Part shown: positions 41,054 through 54,372 of the stretch, one piece after another
How positions within the stretch are numbered: position 1 is the stretch's first letter
Layout of the letters: the number at the start of each line of letters is the position of its first letter
NCBI GenBank assembly: GCA_025201375.1
Contig: JAIWZP010000019.1
Location: 1-64,000 of the forward strand
DNA: 64,000 nucleotides
Reading direction: 5' to 3'
DNA from: Gongronella butleri
Taxonomy: Eukaryota > Mucoromycota > Mucoromycetes > Mucorales > Cunninghamellaceae
Made by a program: the position numbers and the translations under genes
The notes under the pieces: model-generated
The model's input: only the letters and a program-made list of their open reading frames with translations
Databases searched by the model: none
Told to the model about the DNA's origin: nothing

Positions 41054-42672
41054 TCATTGAGCGAAGCGGACGAGGTCTGCGCGAGTTTCGATGACGCAGG
41101 GGGTGACAAAGGTCTTTCCCTTGACGATATCAGCCAGGCCCTCGCCCGAGTAGGAGACCCAGGGGGACAATTCAAAGACGGCGTCGTCCGAGTCGGTCTT
41201 GACGCTGCCGCCTGCGCGCTCGATGAAGCGGATGTGCTGGTCCATGAGGTCGCGTCGTGATGTCTCTGGGCAGTCTGCGCCGGAGCCGGGGGCGTTCTTG
41301 AGAGGGGAGAACTCCTCCTTGCGCTCGACCTCGAGGACGGAGAATTGATGGGCAAAGGGGAAGACGTCAAAGACAAAGCACTCGAGCTTCATGCCGGAAT
41401 TGGCTGTGGGGACGACCTGCTCGCCGGTCTGGACATCGAGGTACTTGATCTTCTTTTTGGCAATGTGGTATTCGAGCTCGTGGGCAAACTCGGGGACGCG
41501 TTCCAAAAAGGCGGTGGAGAAAAAGTGGTTGACAATGTTGGCGGCGCGGAAGGTCAATGCGCCGTCGTCGTCACGGCGTTCCGAGAGAGCCTTTGAAATC
41601 TCCGAGTATTCGACGACACCGTAGCGGCCATTGCGGCTGCACACCACGCCCACAGGCTCCTCGGGCTCCGTCTTGCGCACAACCTTGACACCACAATCGG
41701 TGTTCTTGGACGCGCAATAACCAATGAACACGGGGTCGGCCACCTTGGCAAGGCAATTGTCAACGCAATAGCAGTGCGAGTACAAAATGCCGCGGCGCTT
41801 CAGGTCGGCAATCACGCCCTTGTTTTGCAAAGCAGCATAAATGCCACCATTGCCATCAGGCGCAACAGCGACCTTGCCCTTGGTCTCGAGGATGATCTTG
41901 CCGTCCATCGTCAAGCAAGGAAGCGTGCCTAAAAAAAATCGGTGTCAGTCGCGTGTCTTTTTTTTTGCCACCCCCTCTTTTTTTGTTTTGTTCATTTTTC
42001 CTCCTCGTCTTCCCCCCTCCCTCCAAATTTATATGGATATATACCTTGCTCGAAAAAGGTGACTTGATCTTGAGAGAGGCCAAAGTAGTTGTGCTTTTGG
42101 AAAAAGTCGACGGTGGGCTGGTTGGTGGGGCCGGAGGTCATGATGTACCAAGGAATCACGACGCGGGTGCCCGGGAGCGTGTATGACTTTGCCAATTCCT
42201 GCAGACGGAGGATGCGCTGGGCTTGGAGTTGGAAAAGGGGCTTGTTGGTGGGCAAATTGATATCGTAGCAGCCCTTGGGGGCGCTGGAGCCAAGACGCGT
42301 GCCCTGGCCACCAGCCATCAGGATGACGGCCACCTTGTTCTCGGCAATCAGCGACAGACCTTGGGTCTCCCAGGCCAGGACGTCCGCGGCCTTGTGGTCA
42401 CCGAGAACCGTGTCAAACACGTCCTTGGTCAATGGCTCCACGAGGTCCTCGCCATGGCCCGCCTCCAATTCCGCGCGCGCCTCCACAGACTTGCGATAAA
42501 TGGCGTTCACGCGGTCCACATCCAGCTCCTGGCACTGCAGCACGAGCTCGGCTTGCTCGTTGACAGGCAGCTCGTCCACAAAGTGGAGCACGTGGCCTTG
42601 GCCAGCAGCCTCAAACTTGGCCTTCAATGCAGCAATTTGCTTGGGCGAGATAATAGGTGTATCCACGGTCAT
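41054..42672 (-). CDS. UAP1: UDP-N-acetylglucosamine pyrophosphorylase
   Basis: Exons 42672-42045 and 41928-41054 give 500 aa, the normal fungal length. The nucleotide-binding signature LMAGGQGTRLGSSAPKGCYD is at residues 118-137. Further conserved blocks are PWYIMTSGPTN, FFQKHNYFGL, FFEQGTLPCL across the splice, VAPDGNGGIYAAL, NGRYGVVEYSEI and the uridine/GlcNAc-pocket segment MKLECFVFDVFPFA. It makes UDP-GlcNAc from UTP and GlcNAc-1-phosphate, the precursor of chitin, N-glycans and GPI anchors. It is cytosolic, with no signal peptide. The intron is 116 nt. Confidence 0.96.
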
Positions 42673-43946
42673 CTGGGTCTAGGGGAGGGGGAGGAGGGAT
42701 GTAGAAAAGAAAAAGAACAAGATGAAATATGAAAAAGAAAAAAAAGATAAATTTAAAAAAGAAGCAAGAGCGACAAAAAGAGGGGGTGTTGCATTTCCCC
42801 TTTTTTTGCAGCCAGCCAACAAGAGTCTCGCCCATTGAAAGCTGCCTTTCCTTATTTGGGCATTGGAGTTTGTTTCTTCAAAATGAGGCAGAACCAAACG
42901 TCAAACTTTTTCATCTTGTACAGAAAATAAAGAGCAACAAATCATGCCAATTGCACTCTTTTTGATGTAATACACGGATAAATAGGACCATTGAGTTCAT
43001 GATCAATGAGATTGCTTTGTTTCCAAGGCAATGCCATGCCCCCCGGTCCTTTGCGGTCAAGTCGTCAAGGTGCACGACGACAAAAACGCAAGATCAGCCA
43101 TCGTGCTATAAAAAAAGATCCTTGGGGGGTGCTAAATTCTATTTTTAGCGAGCAGGCCGACAGCCGCCCACGCATTTTTTTTTTCCTTGCGCCCTCCACC
43201 CCCCACCAAGAGGGCCGCTTTTGTTTTCCGAGGATGGCCCAATTCAGCAAAATGACTTGCAATCAAATCAATTTTCGATCTCAATTCAAGCGCCAAAGCA
43301 AAAAAAAAAGTGACAACCCTTTTCCAAGCGGTGGCCGCCCTCTCTCAGCCTTTTGTGCAACCTTTGCCAAGGGGGGGAAAGGGGAATCCAAGAAGCTCAT
43401 TTTTTTGATCATGCGGGCCAAAGGATTGGTCTGGAGAAGCGAGGAGGGTTTTTTTTTTTATCTTGTCCCATTGTTGTTGCTATTGTATCCATTAAAAATG
43501 AATGGTGAACGCGGACCCCTCGTTTGTGGCAAATTGGCGTGCGCGTGCGCACAAGGTAATGACATGGATTGGCTCCCAGAACCTTATTTTCCTTGCATGC
43601 TTTGGACTGAGCCGGTTTCACTTTTTTCGGGCCCACCAAGATCCCTTCTGAAGCATGTGCTTTGACAAAAAAAAAAAAAGGCACAAGGTTCAATCAACTC
43701 ATCAATTGGCGTGTGTAACGTGTTTCTCTGCGTCTTGACGCACCGCCAATTCTTTTTTGTCACTATGTTTCCATTCATTCCATTTTTTTAAAACGAGGCG
43801 AGTGCGCGAGTCACACCGAGAGTGGAGACAGGGGGAGGGAGGGGCCAGTGCCACCGCGCGCGCACACAGGACGCGTTCTGATTTAGGTTCTCTTTTTGAC
43901 ATTTTTAATTGCGGGAAAAGGGCAAATAAGACCAAAATTTACAAAA
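42673..43946. other. Intergenic, no supported gene
   Basis: UAP1 promoter side, then low-complexity purine/pyrimidine sequence up to the 3' end of the Sec7-PH gene. An open frame at 43006-43665 (+) is compositionally odd and has no family features. Confidence 0.4.
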
Positions 43947-46900
43947 TCAAGTGGCCAATTCTTGCTCCTTTTTCTTTTCATCATCCAGGGCCTTGTCCTG
44001 CAGGCTCAGAGACTGTTCAAGCGCGTCGCAATAATTCTGATACTTGATGATTTCATGCAAGAGGTATTGGTTCTTGTTTTCAAAGTTGGCCTTTGCACAA
44101 ACGCGATGTGGATTCTTTTTGGGAAACTAAAAAACGATCCAAGAGAACAACAGAAAAGGGAAGCTGTTAGAGCCGTGCACGTGTCATGGGGGAACGTGTG
44201 TCGGGCCACGCGTCGTGGGAAAAAAAGGCAAACTTACGCGTTCGACGCGGTGTTTGAGCTCGCGATGCTTGTCCAATTCGTCGTTGAGGGTCTTTATATG
44301 CATTTGGAGGGCGTCGAGCTGCTGAGTTTCACCGAGGGTGCTTGGCACGAGCGGCGGGACTGGTGGGATCCATTCGTAGACGTGCATATTTGGCGACAGT
44401 GCGTTTTCCTGCTGGTCGCCATCCATATCGCGGCCCCAACCATATTCGAGACTGCCGACGCCGCCCATCAAGGGCTCCTTGCTCTCACGCGCCGCCCAAT
44501 AATTGCATGTTGACACCCATTCAAAGACTTGTTCGGCAGAACCCACATGAAACAGGTAAACACCACCATTTGCCTGCTGCAGTGCAAACGCGTGTGGCCG
44601 CTGCCTGCTGTACCCCGACGGCAGTGCATTGGATAGTGTATGCTTCAAATCAATGTCACCCACCAGCTGCGCATTGGCCTATTTTAAAAGAAAAAAAAAA
44701 GCCAAAAATGAGCCTTTTTTTTTTTTTTTTTTGGCATTTTTCATTTACCACCCAGTCGCCTGCGCCGACAATGACCTCTGAGGTCATGGACGATGCCGTT
44801 GTCTGGTCGAGCGAGATCTGGGACTCGAATGCGGTGGACAATTGGTTGGATCTGCTGATCATGCCCTGGAGCGGGTGTCTTGCGAGTGCCGCCATGCCCG
44901 TGCGTTCCTTGCGCCGCTGTGGTTGCTGCATATCGAGGCGGTACATGCGCAGCTGGCCGCGGTCGACGACCATGAAGCAATCCTTCCAATCTCGCGAGCG
45001 TGCGCGGCGATTGGCTTCCTCCAGCAAATGCTTGCGTGCAATCATGCCCTCCTTGTAATAGGGCGCCGCACTGGTGAACGCCGTGGGCAGGTCGTCCGCG
45101 TGGTGCAGAAGCGATGCCACGGCCTGATAATTGGACGCACCGAGGCCCGCCATGGTGCTCGTCCCTTGGGTATGCTGCGAATGGTGCGAATAGCCAGATC
45201 GCATCGACGAAATCGATCGCCGGCGCGAAAATGCGCCCGACACCGATGACATGGTCGACCGAGGCGTCGGCGGCGGCAGCTAATAAAAAAAAAAAGGGGG
45301 CGTCAATGCCGCGTTTTTTTTTTTTTTTTTTGACTCGTTTTTTTCTTACTTCGCTGGCGCTGTCGCTGACAAACAGGCTGTCGCGCGTCGCCTTCCAGAA
45401 CCGATTGCCCACGCCGCGCTTGTAGGCGCTGCGCTGGTCCATTTTGGTGCCCGGCAGCATGATCTGATGATGACGAATCGAGAGGTACATTTGCTAAAAT
45501 TAAAAAAAAACGCGAATAAAAGAGTGAGTGGATTGGCGTGACGCGGTTTTTCTTTTCTTACTTTGAGAAGCTGTTCCATGTCCTGTTGCCATGCGCGCGA
45601 GCCTAATGGGTGGCGTGTGAGATCAAAAGAGGCGGAACCCTCTGTGCGCTGGTGTTGTTGGCGTGTTTGCGGCGCAAGGCGAAGTGGCTGCGATGGTGGA
45701 GCGCGGTGTGCATATGACAGACTGGTTGCGCGCTTGAGCGTGTCGTGCTCCTGCGTGTCGGACTGGAGCGAGATGCAGCTGGTGAATTTGCCCTCGTCGA
45801 GCAGCGGATTCACATACGCCGACGATGCCGTTGTCGTCATCGACATGGTATCTTCCAATTGCGCAAGAATCGCGTCCATCGTGTTGCGCACAAACGCGCC
45901 GCGCGTCATCTTTTTGCGCTCACCCTGAGCAATGTGCAAATCCGTGTTTAACAGAATCAAAGAATACACAATCGCGTGAATCACGTCTAAAAACGTAAAA
46001 ACGGGCATCAGTCGCGATTCTAATGGCCAATGACACGCTTCTCCTCGTCCATAGGGGCGATTCGAATCGTCCGAAAAAGTGCCTCACCTGAATTTCCAAA
46101 GATCGACAATGGGTGACAATCAAAGTAGCGCTTGGAAAACTCTTCGAGGATGCGATCAATCTGCTGCGACTCGGCCTTTAGGGACAATTTGCTGCAGAGC
46201 AATCTATTGCGAAAAAAAGAGCGCATCAGCGACGTGTTGACTCCTCTTTGTATTAAAACAATTTCTACCTGAGTGCGTCTTCGAGCTGCAGCTCGGCAAA
46301 CTCGTAAAAAGACATGTAGATTTGCAGGACATGCGCACTCGTCGACGACCTTGGAAAGAAGAAAAAAAAAAAAGTGAGTGCCAGACGCTCCAATGGGGGG
46401 GGGAGGGGTCAAAATGACCCAAAAATGCTTTTTTTTTGTACCCATTTCCGAGCCATTCGGCGACATGTTCCGTGTTGACAAGCTCGTCCTCTTGCCACAG
46501 ACGCTGCGCATAGTCCTCTGGGGAGATTTCTTTTTGTGAGGGCGATGTAGGTGCGGTGTCCTTGTCGGCGTGTTCAATGTCAATGCTGATTTTGGCGTTT
46601 TCGCTGGCTTCATCACCCAGTGGGCTGGTGTGCGCGTCGGCTGGTATCCTGTCGTGTTCATCAATGTTGGATGGCGCCAATGCGGCCACGGATGTGCGCG
46701 ACGCGCTTGATTTAATGGATGTTTCGTCATTTTCGCGCGAATTGAGCGAATTGGACGACGCTGACGTCGCCGACACTGTGTCTAGAGCCATTGGTGCGTC
46801 GACCACGTCGTCGGGATGGGTGTGCGACAGGGTGGAGGGCGGCGATGTGGAAGAAGATGGCGAGGGAGACGGCGATTGGGTGGTTGAGGCGATGGACGCT

Positions 46901-48489
46901 TTGGAGTTGGTGCTTGGTGCGGTGACGGTGGTGGCGGGCGATTCATCGTCTTCTTCAGCATCGTGGTTGTGATGGTGGCCGTGCGATGGCTGCAATTGAG
47001 GCGGCTCTGGTGACTGTTGCGCGTTTTGAAGCGACATGGTGCTCAAAATAAGACCGCCTGCCGAACCAAAGTGGCCGCCGCTGAGCCGTTTGGATAGTCG
47101 CTTGACGGTATCGTGATCCAGATCGCTGGAAGAGCTGTCATCGTCGTCGTCGTCATCGTTGTCGTCGTCGTCCTTTTCGTCCAATTCGGTTTTTTCCTCG
47201 TTTTTGTCGTTTTTCTTGCGGCTGCGCTTGGATAAGGCGCGGCGCGTGCGTTCTTGTGACACGGTGCGTGGCGGAATGACGACGGGTGCAAACATGATGG
47301 ATGGTGGGGTGATGACGGTGGATCTGCGGACGTCCAGCGACGTGGATCGAGGCACGAGAGGTGCATGCAGGATGGGCATGCCGTGAATGGGCGTGGACGA
47401 CGAATGATACCGCAATTGGAAATCGTCCTGGCTGCCAGGCACCACCACGTGTGGTGCTCGGCCCGTGGGTACCATTGGTGGAGGTGATGCTTGGGCCTGC
47501 GCACCGTTCATCGGTGGTAGTGAATGATGTATTGGCACCGGCGGAGGCGAACCGGGGCTCATGGGTGCTGCAGATGCATGTTCATGTGCTCTTGGCGTCA
47601 TCCTTCGCGTCATGGGCGCATGTGAGTGTGGCTGCATCGGTACATTGCCTAGAAAATTCAAAATCAGAGTAAATGAGTTCATTAGAGGCGCGGAAACAAA
47701 AGAAAATAAGCAAAAAGGGCATTTTACCTGCGGCCTCGTCGTCGTCGTCCTCCATGTCATAGCGTTGTGCAAGAGTGCGCGCCTCATCCTGGTCCTTGAG
47801 CGAATTCTAAAACATTCCCAAGCACCCAAAAAAAAAAAAAAAAAAAGAGAGAGAGAGAAAAAAAAAAGGAGAAAATACACAGGGGATGAGACAATAGTGA
47901 GGTTAACATGTGGGAAAAAAAAACCAACAAAACACGGGGGCAGGGCCAAGCGAGGGGAGGGGGGCACCTTACCTTGCTAAGCTTTTTAAAGAATCGCCCA
48001 ATGCCACGAGGTTTCTGATGTCACAATCAAGACAGTCAAATGGCAGATCAATTGGGCAAAAAAATAGTGGAAAAGAGGGCAAAATGAGCAAAAAAAAAGA
48101 CACACGCGACATCATCGGGAGAAGGGGACGCTCCATGGCACACAAATTGAGCAGTGGCAGGATGATCCTTTTTTTTTTTTTTTTACCTTTTTGTCGCGAG
48201 ACAACAAGGGCGTCGAAAGCATAGTGTCTGGCTCGGGAGCGCGGTGCGCAGGGGGTGGAGGAGGCGACGAAAGGGTCTCCTTTGCGTATGGCTGTTGATA
48301 TCGTTTCTGAAGTAACTTGGACAGGAACGTCGACGGTTTGTTATTGTTGCCCTGGTGCAGTGCGGGCGACGTGGAAGCCATTGTCGCCGCAAAACCGTCA
48401 GGGGAACCGTCTACACTCGACGTGGACCCTGAGCGACCACGCGGTGCGTGCTGCCATGGTCGGTCGACGGCCTCTGGTGATTCGAGCAT
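43947..48489 (-). CDS. ARF guanine-nucleotide exchange factor, Sec7 plus PH domains (EFA6/PSD- or Yel1-like)
   Basis: Eleven exons give 1182 aa: 48489-48187, 48014-47973, 47806-47728, 47648-46442, 46349-46269, 46203-46088, 45986-45562, 45493-45350, 45279-44749, 44678-44238 and 44126-43947. Residues 1-~510 are low complexity (Pro/Ser, an acidic DDDDNDDDDDDD run, Ser/Thr). The Sec7 domain follows (ELVNTEHVAEWLGNG, HVLQIYMSFYEFAEL, AESQQIDRILEEFSKRY, VIHAIVYSLILLNTDLH) with the catalytic glutamate at about E582. A PH domain at ~870-1045 (DWKDCFMVVDRGQLRMYRL, HAFALQQANGGVYLFH) and a C-terminal coiled coil (YLLHEIIKYQNYCDALEQSL) complete the EFA6/PSD plan. It activates ARF GTPases at plasma membrane or endosomes. 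Start 48489 is the first ATG after a pyrimidine-rich leader. Confidence 0.9.
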
Positions 48490-49379
48490 ACAAAAGGACG
48501 CGCAATAAAAGGGGAAGAGAGGCGGTGCAAGAGCAAGAAAAGAAAAGAAAGAGAAAGTGGGCGCAGGCAAAAAAAAAAAAAAAAAGGGCAATTGTCTTTG
48601 AGCTACTGCCACTCCTTTTTTTTTTTTGGTTTGTGCCATTTGTCGCCGCTTTTGAAGCTCCGCATGATCCATTTCGAGCGAGAGAAAGCTTAATTCAAAA
48701 GAGTGATCTGGCCCGTCATTGGGGCCAATGGGGCCTGTGGGAAGCGCCATTGTTTATTTTGCTGTCAAGCTTGAGGCCCACTGACCATTTTACTATTTGC
48801 CCTGGTCACACACGCTCATACCATTCTCGTCGTTGCCTGTTTATAAAAAAAAAGGCGTTGTCCTAATTTGAAGGGAAATGCAATCAATCAAGGAAAAAAA
48901 AAGTGGTCCCTGCCAAGCCGAGGCAAATTGAGGCTACACAGCGGCAGGCCCGGGCGTTGTGCGACCATCCATGTGCATCAAAAAGGTAGCGTCGTTTTAT
49001 TACGCAAGCAAAAGGAAAAAAAGAAAGGAATCTATGGTACAAGAAATACATTGAAAAAGGGGGAAAAAAGAATGAGGACGCGTCATACGACGCGTCAGGT
49101 AACCAATGGAAGCTGTGAAAGCGCGTCAATGAGGGAAGAGGAGGAGAGAGGAGGGCGAGGGAAGGGCTAGCAGACGAGGGTAGGCATGAATAATTAAGAC
49201 ACAGAGTGATGAGAACAATGAGATGACTAGAAGCAAATACAAATAAAGAGAATTGGTGCAGATGAAAAAGAGGGGAGGCGGGGAAAAGGGGAGGTGTGGA
49301 GGGCACGGGGGGCGGGGAGAGACATAAAAGGGGGATCAAAGAAAAAAAAAAAGGAGCAGACATGCAAAAAAAAAAAGGC
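48490..49379. other. Intergenic between two minus-strand genes
   Basis: The Sec7-PH promoter side and the glycosyltransferase 3' flank. It holds A-tracts, a (GA)-rich stretch near 49130-49165 and two ACGCGTC words at 49079-49095. No gene is seen. Confidence 0.4.
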
Positions 49380-50796
49380 TTAAAGTTGCTTTGAATTCTT
49401 TTGCTTTGGCTTTGTATTCTTGGCCTTTTTGTCTTCCTTTTCAATGGTGGTGGTTGTTTTTGATGCATCCAGCTTTTGATCAATGCCCTCAAGCCATTGA
49501 TCGTCAATGTACCAAAAGCCGGCTTGTTGGAGTCGATTTTTTTTGGCGTCGCCAATCTAAATACCATGATAATGATACGTAACAAACGTGATAAAGGTGA
49601 GCCAATTGGATCCATTTGCGTCCCCGCACGCACGCGCCATGCATCTTGATCAGGCAGAATGGCAGGTTGACTGCTGTGCGTTGCCCTGTTTCCCCCTGAT
49701 TCCTTCCTTTTGTGTGCCAATTCTCTTTTTTTTTTGTTGTTGTTTTGCTTACCAGGTAATTTGCGTGAATGATGTAAGGATCGACGCCATGGGCGTTGTT
49801 CCAGTTGTTTTCAAAGTAAATGTAGCCATTTGGCCATTGCAAGACGTCTAAAAGCACGACGGCCGTGGTGCGCATGCGGAGATCGAGGGCATCGAGTGCC
49901 CTGTTGAGCGCGCCTTGCTGCGTGAGGCCCGAGTCCTGGTCGGCGAGGTAGATGGTGGAGGCAAGGAGGCGTTTCATGGGTTCCGAGGGCCGCATGATGT
50001 AAAATCCGGAATTGACCTCCTTTTGCTCTGCGCCTTCTTGCTGGAAAATGACCTGGGTGTCGTCGCGGATGGCGAGCAGGGTATGGAGATACTCGCGGAT
50101 GCGTGGCTTGAGCCACACAATGTCGACGTCGGAAAAGAGCACATTGATGTCCAAATACAGCAATTGCTGCACGACGAGCGTCTTTGCGTGCGTGATGACG
50201 CGATATTTCTGCGAATAATACTCCTCAAAGCCGGCTTCGATCTGCTGGTGTAGCCAGGTGTCGGGGATCTTGGCTGCGTGGTTGCCAAAGCCCGCAATGT
50301 GCAAATGGTCGTACAATTGGTCGTCCAGGCACAAGATCAGAAACTTGTCCTCGCCCGTGTGCAGCAGCGACTCGATCCAATTGTACGCGTGATTGCGCAT
50401 GCCATAATTGGCCGCGGCGACAATCAGGACGCGATTGTCCTGCAGATTCGCGTTGATCTTGTCCATGAGCGCCGCAGGCGGCTGCTTGAACGCGTCAGGC
50501 ACAATCAATGGCTGGCTCTCTGCGCCCTGCTCAATGGAGGCAAGCTCCTCGGTCGAGAGCGGCGGCGTTGTCGCATAGCAATTGCAATAAACGGTGGGGT
50601 CCGAGCAATTGAGGTTGGTATTGGCGGCAAACGGATACTGCTGGTCTTCCATATAGCCCGAGTCGACGTGCGCTTTGTTGGAGGTATATGTGCGATCCGG
50701 CGCCGACAAGGAATAGTTGATAAAGAGCAGTGTAAAGCCGACAAGCACGGCTAAAGACACAATAAGCGGGATCCTATACGGCGACTTGACAGCCAT
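49380..50796 (-). CDS. Type II membrane glycosyltransferase (nucleotide-diphospho-sugar transferase, GT77-like)
   Basis: Exons 50796-49753 and 49556-49380 give 406 aa. A short cytoplasmic N-tail precedes a membrane anchor at about residues 9-31 (IPLIVSLAVLVGFTLLFINY), typical of a Golgi type II enzyme. The lumenal domain starts near 115 (RVLIVAAANYGMRNHAYNW, DKFLILCLDDQLYDHL). The metal-binding DxD is D223-D225 (LDINVLFSDVDIVWLKP), followed by NSGFYIMRPSEP and WPNGYIYFENNWNNAHGVDP then YIIHANY. The pattern fits DUF/GT77 transferases such as plant RGXT and fungal alpha-galactosyl/xylosyl homologues. Donor and acceptor are unknown. Exon 2 adds a lysine-rich tail. Confidence 0.82.
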
Positions 50797-53481
50797 AATT
50801 CGTCGTATAGAAAATTCCGCTGTGAGGGGTTTGTGGAGAAAAAAAGAGTGAAAAAAAGGTGACAGACGTCAAGTCAAACGAGAAAAATAAAAAAGGAGTG
50901 ACGAGGGGTTGCAAAAAAAAAAAAAGACAGAAATAAAACAGAAAAAGAGGGAAAAACAGGAACAAAAAGAAAAAAGACAAAAGGAGGGGGACGAAACAAA
51001 GAAAAAAGGAACGGCTGATGGAAAGAGAGGAAACATTTTTTTTTTTATCGCGAGCGGGGTCAAATGGGGACTCTATTCTCTTGGCTCGCTATTTAAGGTT
51101 ACACGGCGAGTTGTAAACGACGTCTGTGATCGCGCCTCTATAAATTAAGGTTGGCTGCATGACCATAAATGGGGGTTCTTCACGATGGGAAAAGAGAATG
51201 AAGCCCTATTTGATCATGAAAAAATAAAAAAATGTCCATGTAAGCTCGTTTGGGACCCTCAATGGCACTGCAAACATGTTCATCACAATCTACTAGTCGC
51301 CTTTTTCTCACGTGCCACGACGGTTGTCTGATTGGGCAATGTAAAAAGAGCAAAAAGATTTAGTAGAAAAAAGAAAATAGCATGGCTTGATAAGGGCGTT
51401 GCAGGGCAAAAAAAAAAAACCTGAGTTTCTGCATCCCGCAACGTCATCAGCCATTCCGAATGAGCTGCGATACCATCTTTGGCTATTTTTCGCACTTCTG
51501 TGTTTGAATGGGTACACACACAAAGCTTGATGAGATCATGAAAGCGTGATCTGAGTACAGCCACAAGCATGAAAAGGAGCCAATGCATCTTTTATGGGCT
51601 CCTCCATTGAGCAATTGATGCGCATTGCACTCACACAGGATATCTATGGGTGGGCAGACGGGCATGAACAATAGTCGCGAAAAAAAAAGTCGGCTCTGTT
51701 TCAAAGAAAAAACACAATGCTATCAATGATTCCCGGTTGACGGGGAGTCGCCGGCTAAACCGGCTATCAGTCAGTTTGGAAATGGCATTTTAAGTTTTCT
51801 TGGCCGTCCCTGACGCTTCTATTTACTTTTTTTTTTGCCAGCAAACCTTTCTCCATGGCCATGGGCCCTTGGTTTTTGCATTCATTCGATTCAAATGGCC
51901 GTGAAATGTCCATTTCGCAAAACTTTAGTGCCATTGAGCTGTGTGACGGCCTGCCATCGCATCGCAAAAATTTTCATGACAGGCATTGCGATTGGACCAA
52001 AAGCTTATGACCAAGGTTCCCTATTGCAAGCGGGGTTTCAAGATAAATGACGATTCACGCACGGGATTAAAGCAAAAAAGGGCCTGCAGGGGCGCAAAAG
52101 CGCAAAAAAAGAAATCTAATACCCGGTGGACGGAACCTCAAGAATCTTCATGCTTTTTTTTTTATAGCCGCATGGCGTGCGTTTGACGCAGCTCAATTGG
52201 CGACGAGCAGCAAGATGATTTCCACGCTCTCCTTTTTTTCTTTCCATGCTTTTGAGACGCGTTTCAGTTCGATGGACGTAGAAATCTACGGCTCAATTCT
52301 CATGCAAATGCAGAATTCTTAAGAGTTCCAAAGAGAACAAAGTCCTTGGACGAACGTTTGGGACGGCTCCGGGCGGCTAAAATCCGCCATTTGAGTTTCC
52401 AATGGCTCATTGATGAGTAGAAAAAGGCTTGGCGCCATCCATTCCCGCATTCCGGCGGTGCGCGCCCTCGCTCGCCCCCGTGGCTCATGATACGCACAAA
52501 AGAATGCCATTGTGTTGCTTGTGAATAAAAGGGGCAAAGGAAGCAAACACCTTTGTGGACAAGACGTCGTCGACGCGTGTGAATGGGCGCCCCAAACCTC
52601 TGGGTGCTGGACTAAAAAAAAGTGTTCCAATTGGGCTTCGCAATAATTTGATCCCATTGATTGATGCAGCACACGGTCCGGCTACACGGCATCCATTGTT
52701 GGAATATTCGGCGCGTAGCACAAATGGGAGCCCTACCAGACCACGAGACAAGGCTGGGACGTAGCGAAAAAAAAAACCACCCTGGAGGCGCATCTTGGGG
52801 CTCCTCTTTCTGATGAGCCCATTCACGAGACCCATGGCGCCAGGTCCCAACATTGGCCAGCCATGCTGATGCTGGCCGGGTCGCGCTTGTTCGGCCATTG
52901 TGTTTGATTGCGATGTTTACTGGCCGCAAATATTGGCATACATGGGCTATTTCTGGCCCTCGATCTAATGCATGCAAGAATAAGCCGTGGTTGTGCTCCG
53001 CGTGTTTGTTCATTGTACGTGTTTAAGCTTCAATCTAGCTCTCTATCGAGATTTCTCAACAGCGATCTTATCGATCGTCGGTCTTAATGCGCCTAGCAGG
53101 ATGAAAAAGGGTGTCAAAAGCGATAGCAATGAGTTCGAAGCGCCTTGTCTCGAGTATTATTGGGCAAGGCAAACAAAAAAATGCAACAAAACGCACCAAT
53201 TTGGGATTTTCTGGCGTTCCAATGACCCCGATCGCTTTCAAATGTGAACCAGTTGTCTCTCGTGAACGTTGAAGGCATTGTACCAAGTTTGAGAGCTTGT
53301 AGTCTCTCTCTAAAAAGAGAATCCAAAAATCGATTTACAAAAACAGTGCAACGATGATCGATTGCCAAATACACTATCCTTTCACCGAGAAAAAAAAAAA
53401 AACTGGATGGCGCTGAATCTCGGTTGCAAGCATCCGCGGTGAGTGCCGGGGGCTATTTGATTAGGTTCACCGGGAGAAGCT
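50797..53481. other. Gene-poor intergenic region
   Basis: Near the glycosyltransferase it is purine-rich with long A-runs. A TATAAATTA sits at 51139-51147 (plus strand). From 51200 onward I see only short, non-family open frames on either strand. About 53040-53400 is AT-rich and may be an upstream part of repeat R1. Confidence 0.4.
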
Positions 53482-54372
53482 TATGAGGTGATTGATTTTA
53501 GCACAAATTGGTGGATCAGCTCGCGAATCAAGCCGTGCGGAAGCCGTGAAACGCATCGTGATGTGAAGCGGCAAGCTGGAGATAGCAAATGGGACTCGAT
53601 TTGCAGGCATTGCAAGCCATAAATTTGCGCCAAAGGCAAAGTCAAAATTTGGCGATGACGAGCCTCTAAACAAAAAAGTTGAAAATCAGGTTCTCCAAAC
53701 CGCTTCAAACTTGCACATGAGAAGAAGGGTGTGGCGACACGAACAAAAAAGCCATAAAAGAGTGGGGTCGACCTGCTGGTTGACGAGCAATCCGTGATTT
53801 CCGTCTAAATTTCAACTGCGAATTGCGCGAAAAGAACGCGCTCTTGGAGCCGCGCTGACGCGTCCACTAGCAAGAGAGGCGCCAGGCGCATAGGTTTGAC
53901 TTGAAACAGGCGCGTGTATATCGCCGTGTGACACGGTTTATCACGCGTCGAAAGTTGCCTATGAATTTAATACCGCGTCAAGTTGCCCAAAAAATTCGTC
54001 TTTTTCAATGATTACAGCTGTCCACATACGCAGCGAGCCAAGCTCTTTCTGGTGGTGTAAATTTCATCGAGATACAAGCAATTTTCGTCGAGTTTATCTT
54101 GTGACGAAAAAACGAGCCAATTAGCATTTTTCTCAACAACGAGTCAATGGACTCCTGGTTTTTATTTGATTTTCGTTGGTAAGTGATATGCGTTTATCTT
54201 GTGGGTGAATGGCGTGGCGATCTGAGAGCTTAAATTTCGGCCATTTCAAATCCATGACTGTACCCTTGGGAGAATCCGTGATTTTCGCAAATGCGCGCCA
54301 TCCATCACTCGCAGTGGCGCGAGGGTGGGCTCATTTGAACAAGAAGCATCAAATAATTGGATCAACGAGCAA
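53482..54372 (+). repeat. Dispersed repeat R1, copy c
   Basis: Colinear with 28575-29470. Landmarks are TGAGGTGATTGATTTTAGC at about 53484, CACGCGTCGAAAGTTGCC at about 53943, CAATGGACTCCTGGTTTTTA at about 54146, and CATGACTGTACCC with GAGAATCCGTGATTTTCG at about 54254-54287. Frames are broken in different places from copy b. A short Cys-x2-Cys reading (KWDSICRHCKP) near 53588 might be a BED-finger relic, which I regard as weak. Confidence 0.7.

Noticed and set aside
43006..43665. 219-codon plus-strand open frame
   Set aside because: Phe/Leu/Lys runs derive from homopolymers, and it has no domain, no sensible intron pattern and no neighbour context.
53588..53640. BED zinc-finger relic (KWDSICRHCKP) in repeat R1 copy c
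   Set aside because: Only a short Cys-x2-Cys string before a stop; the matching part of the other copies does not preserve it clearly.
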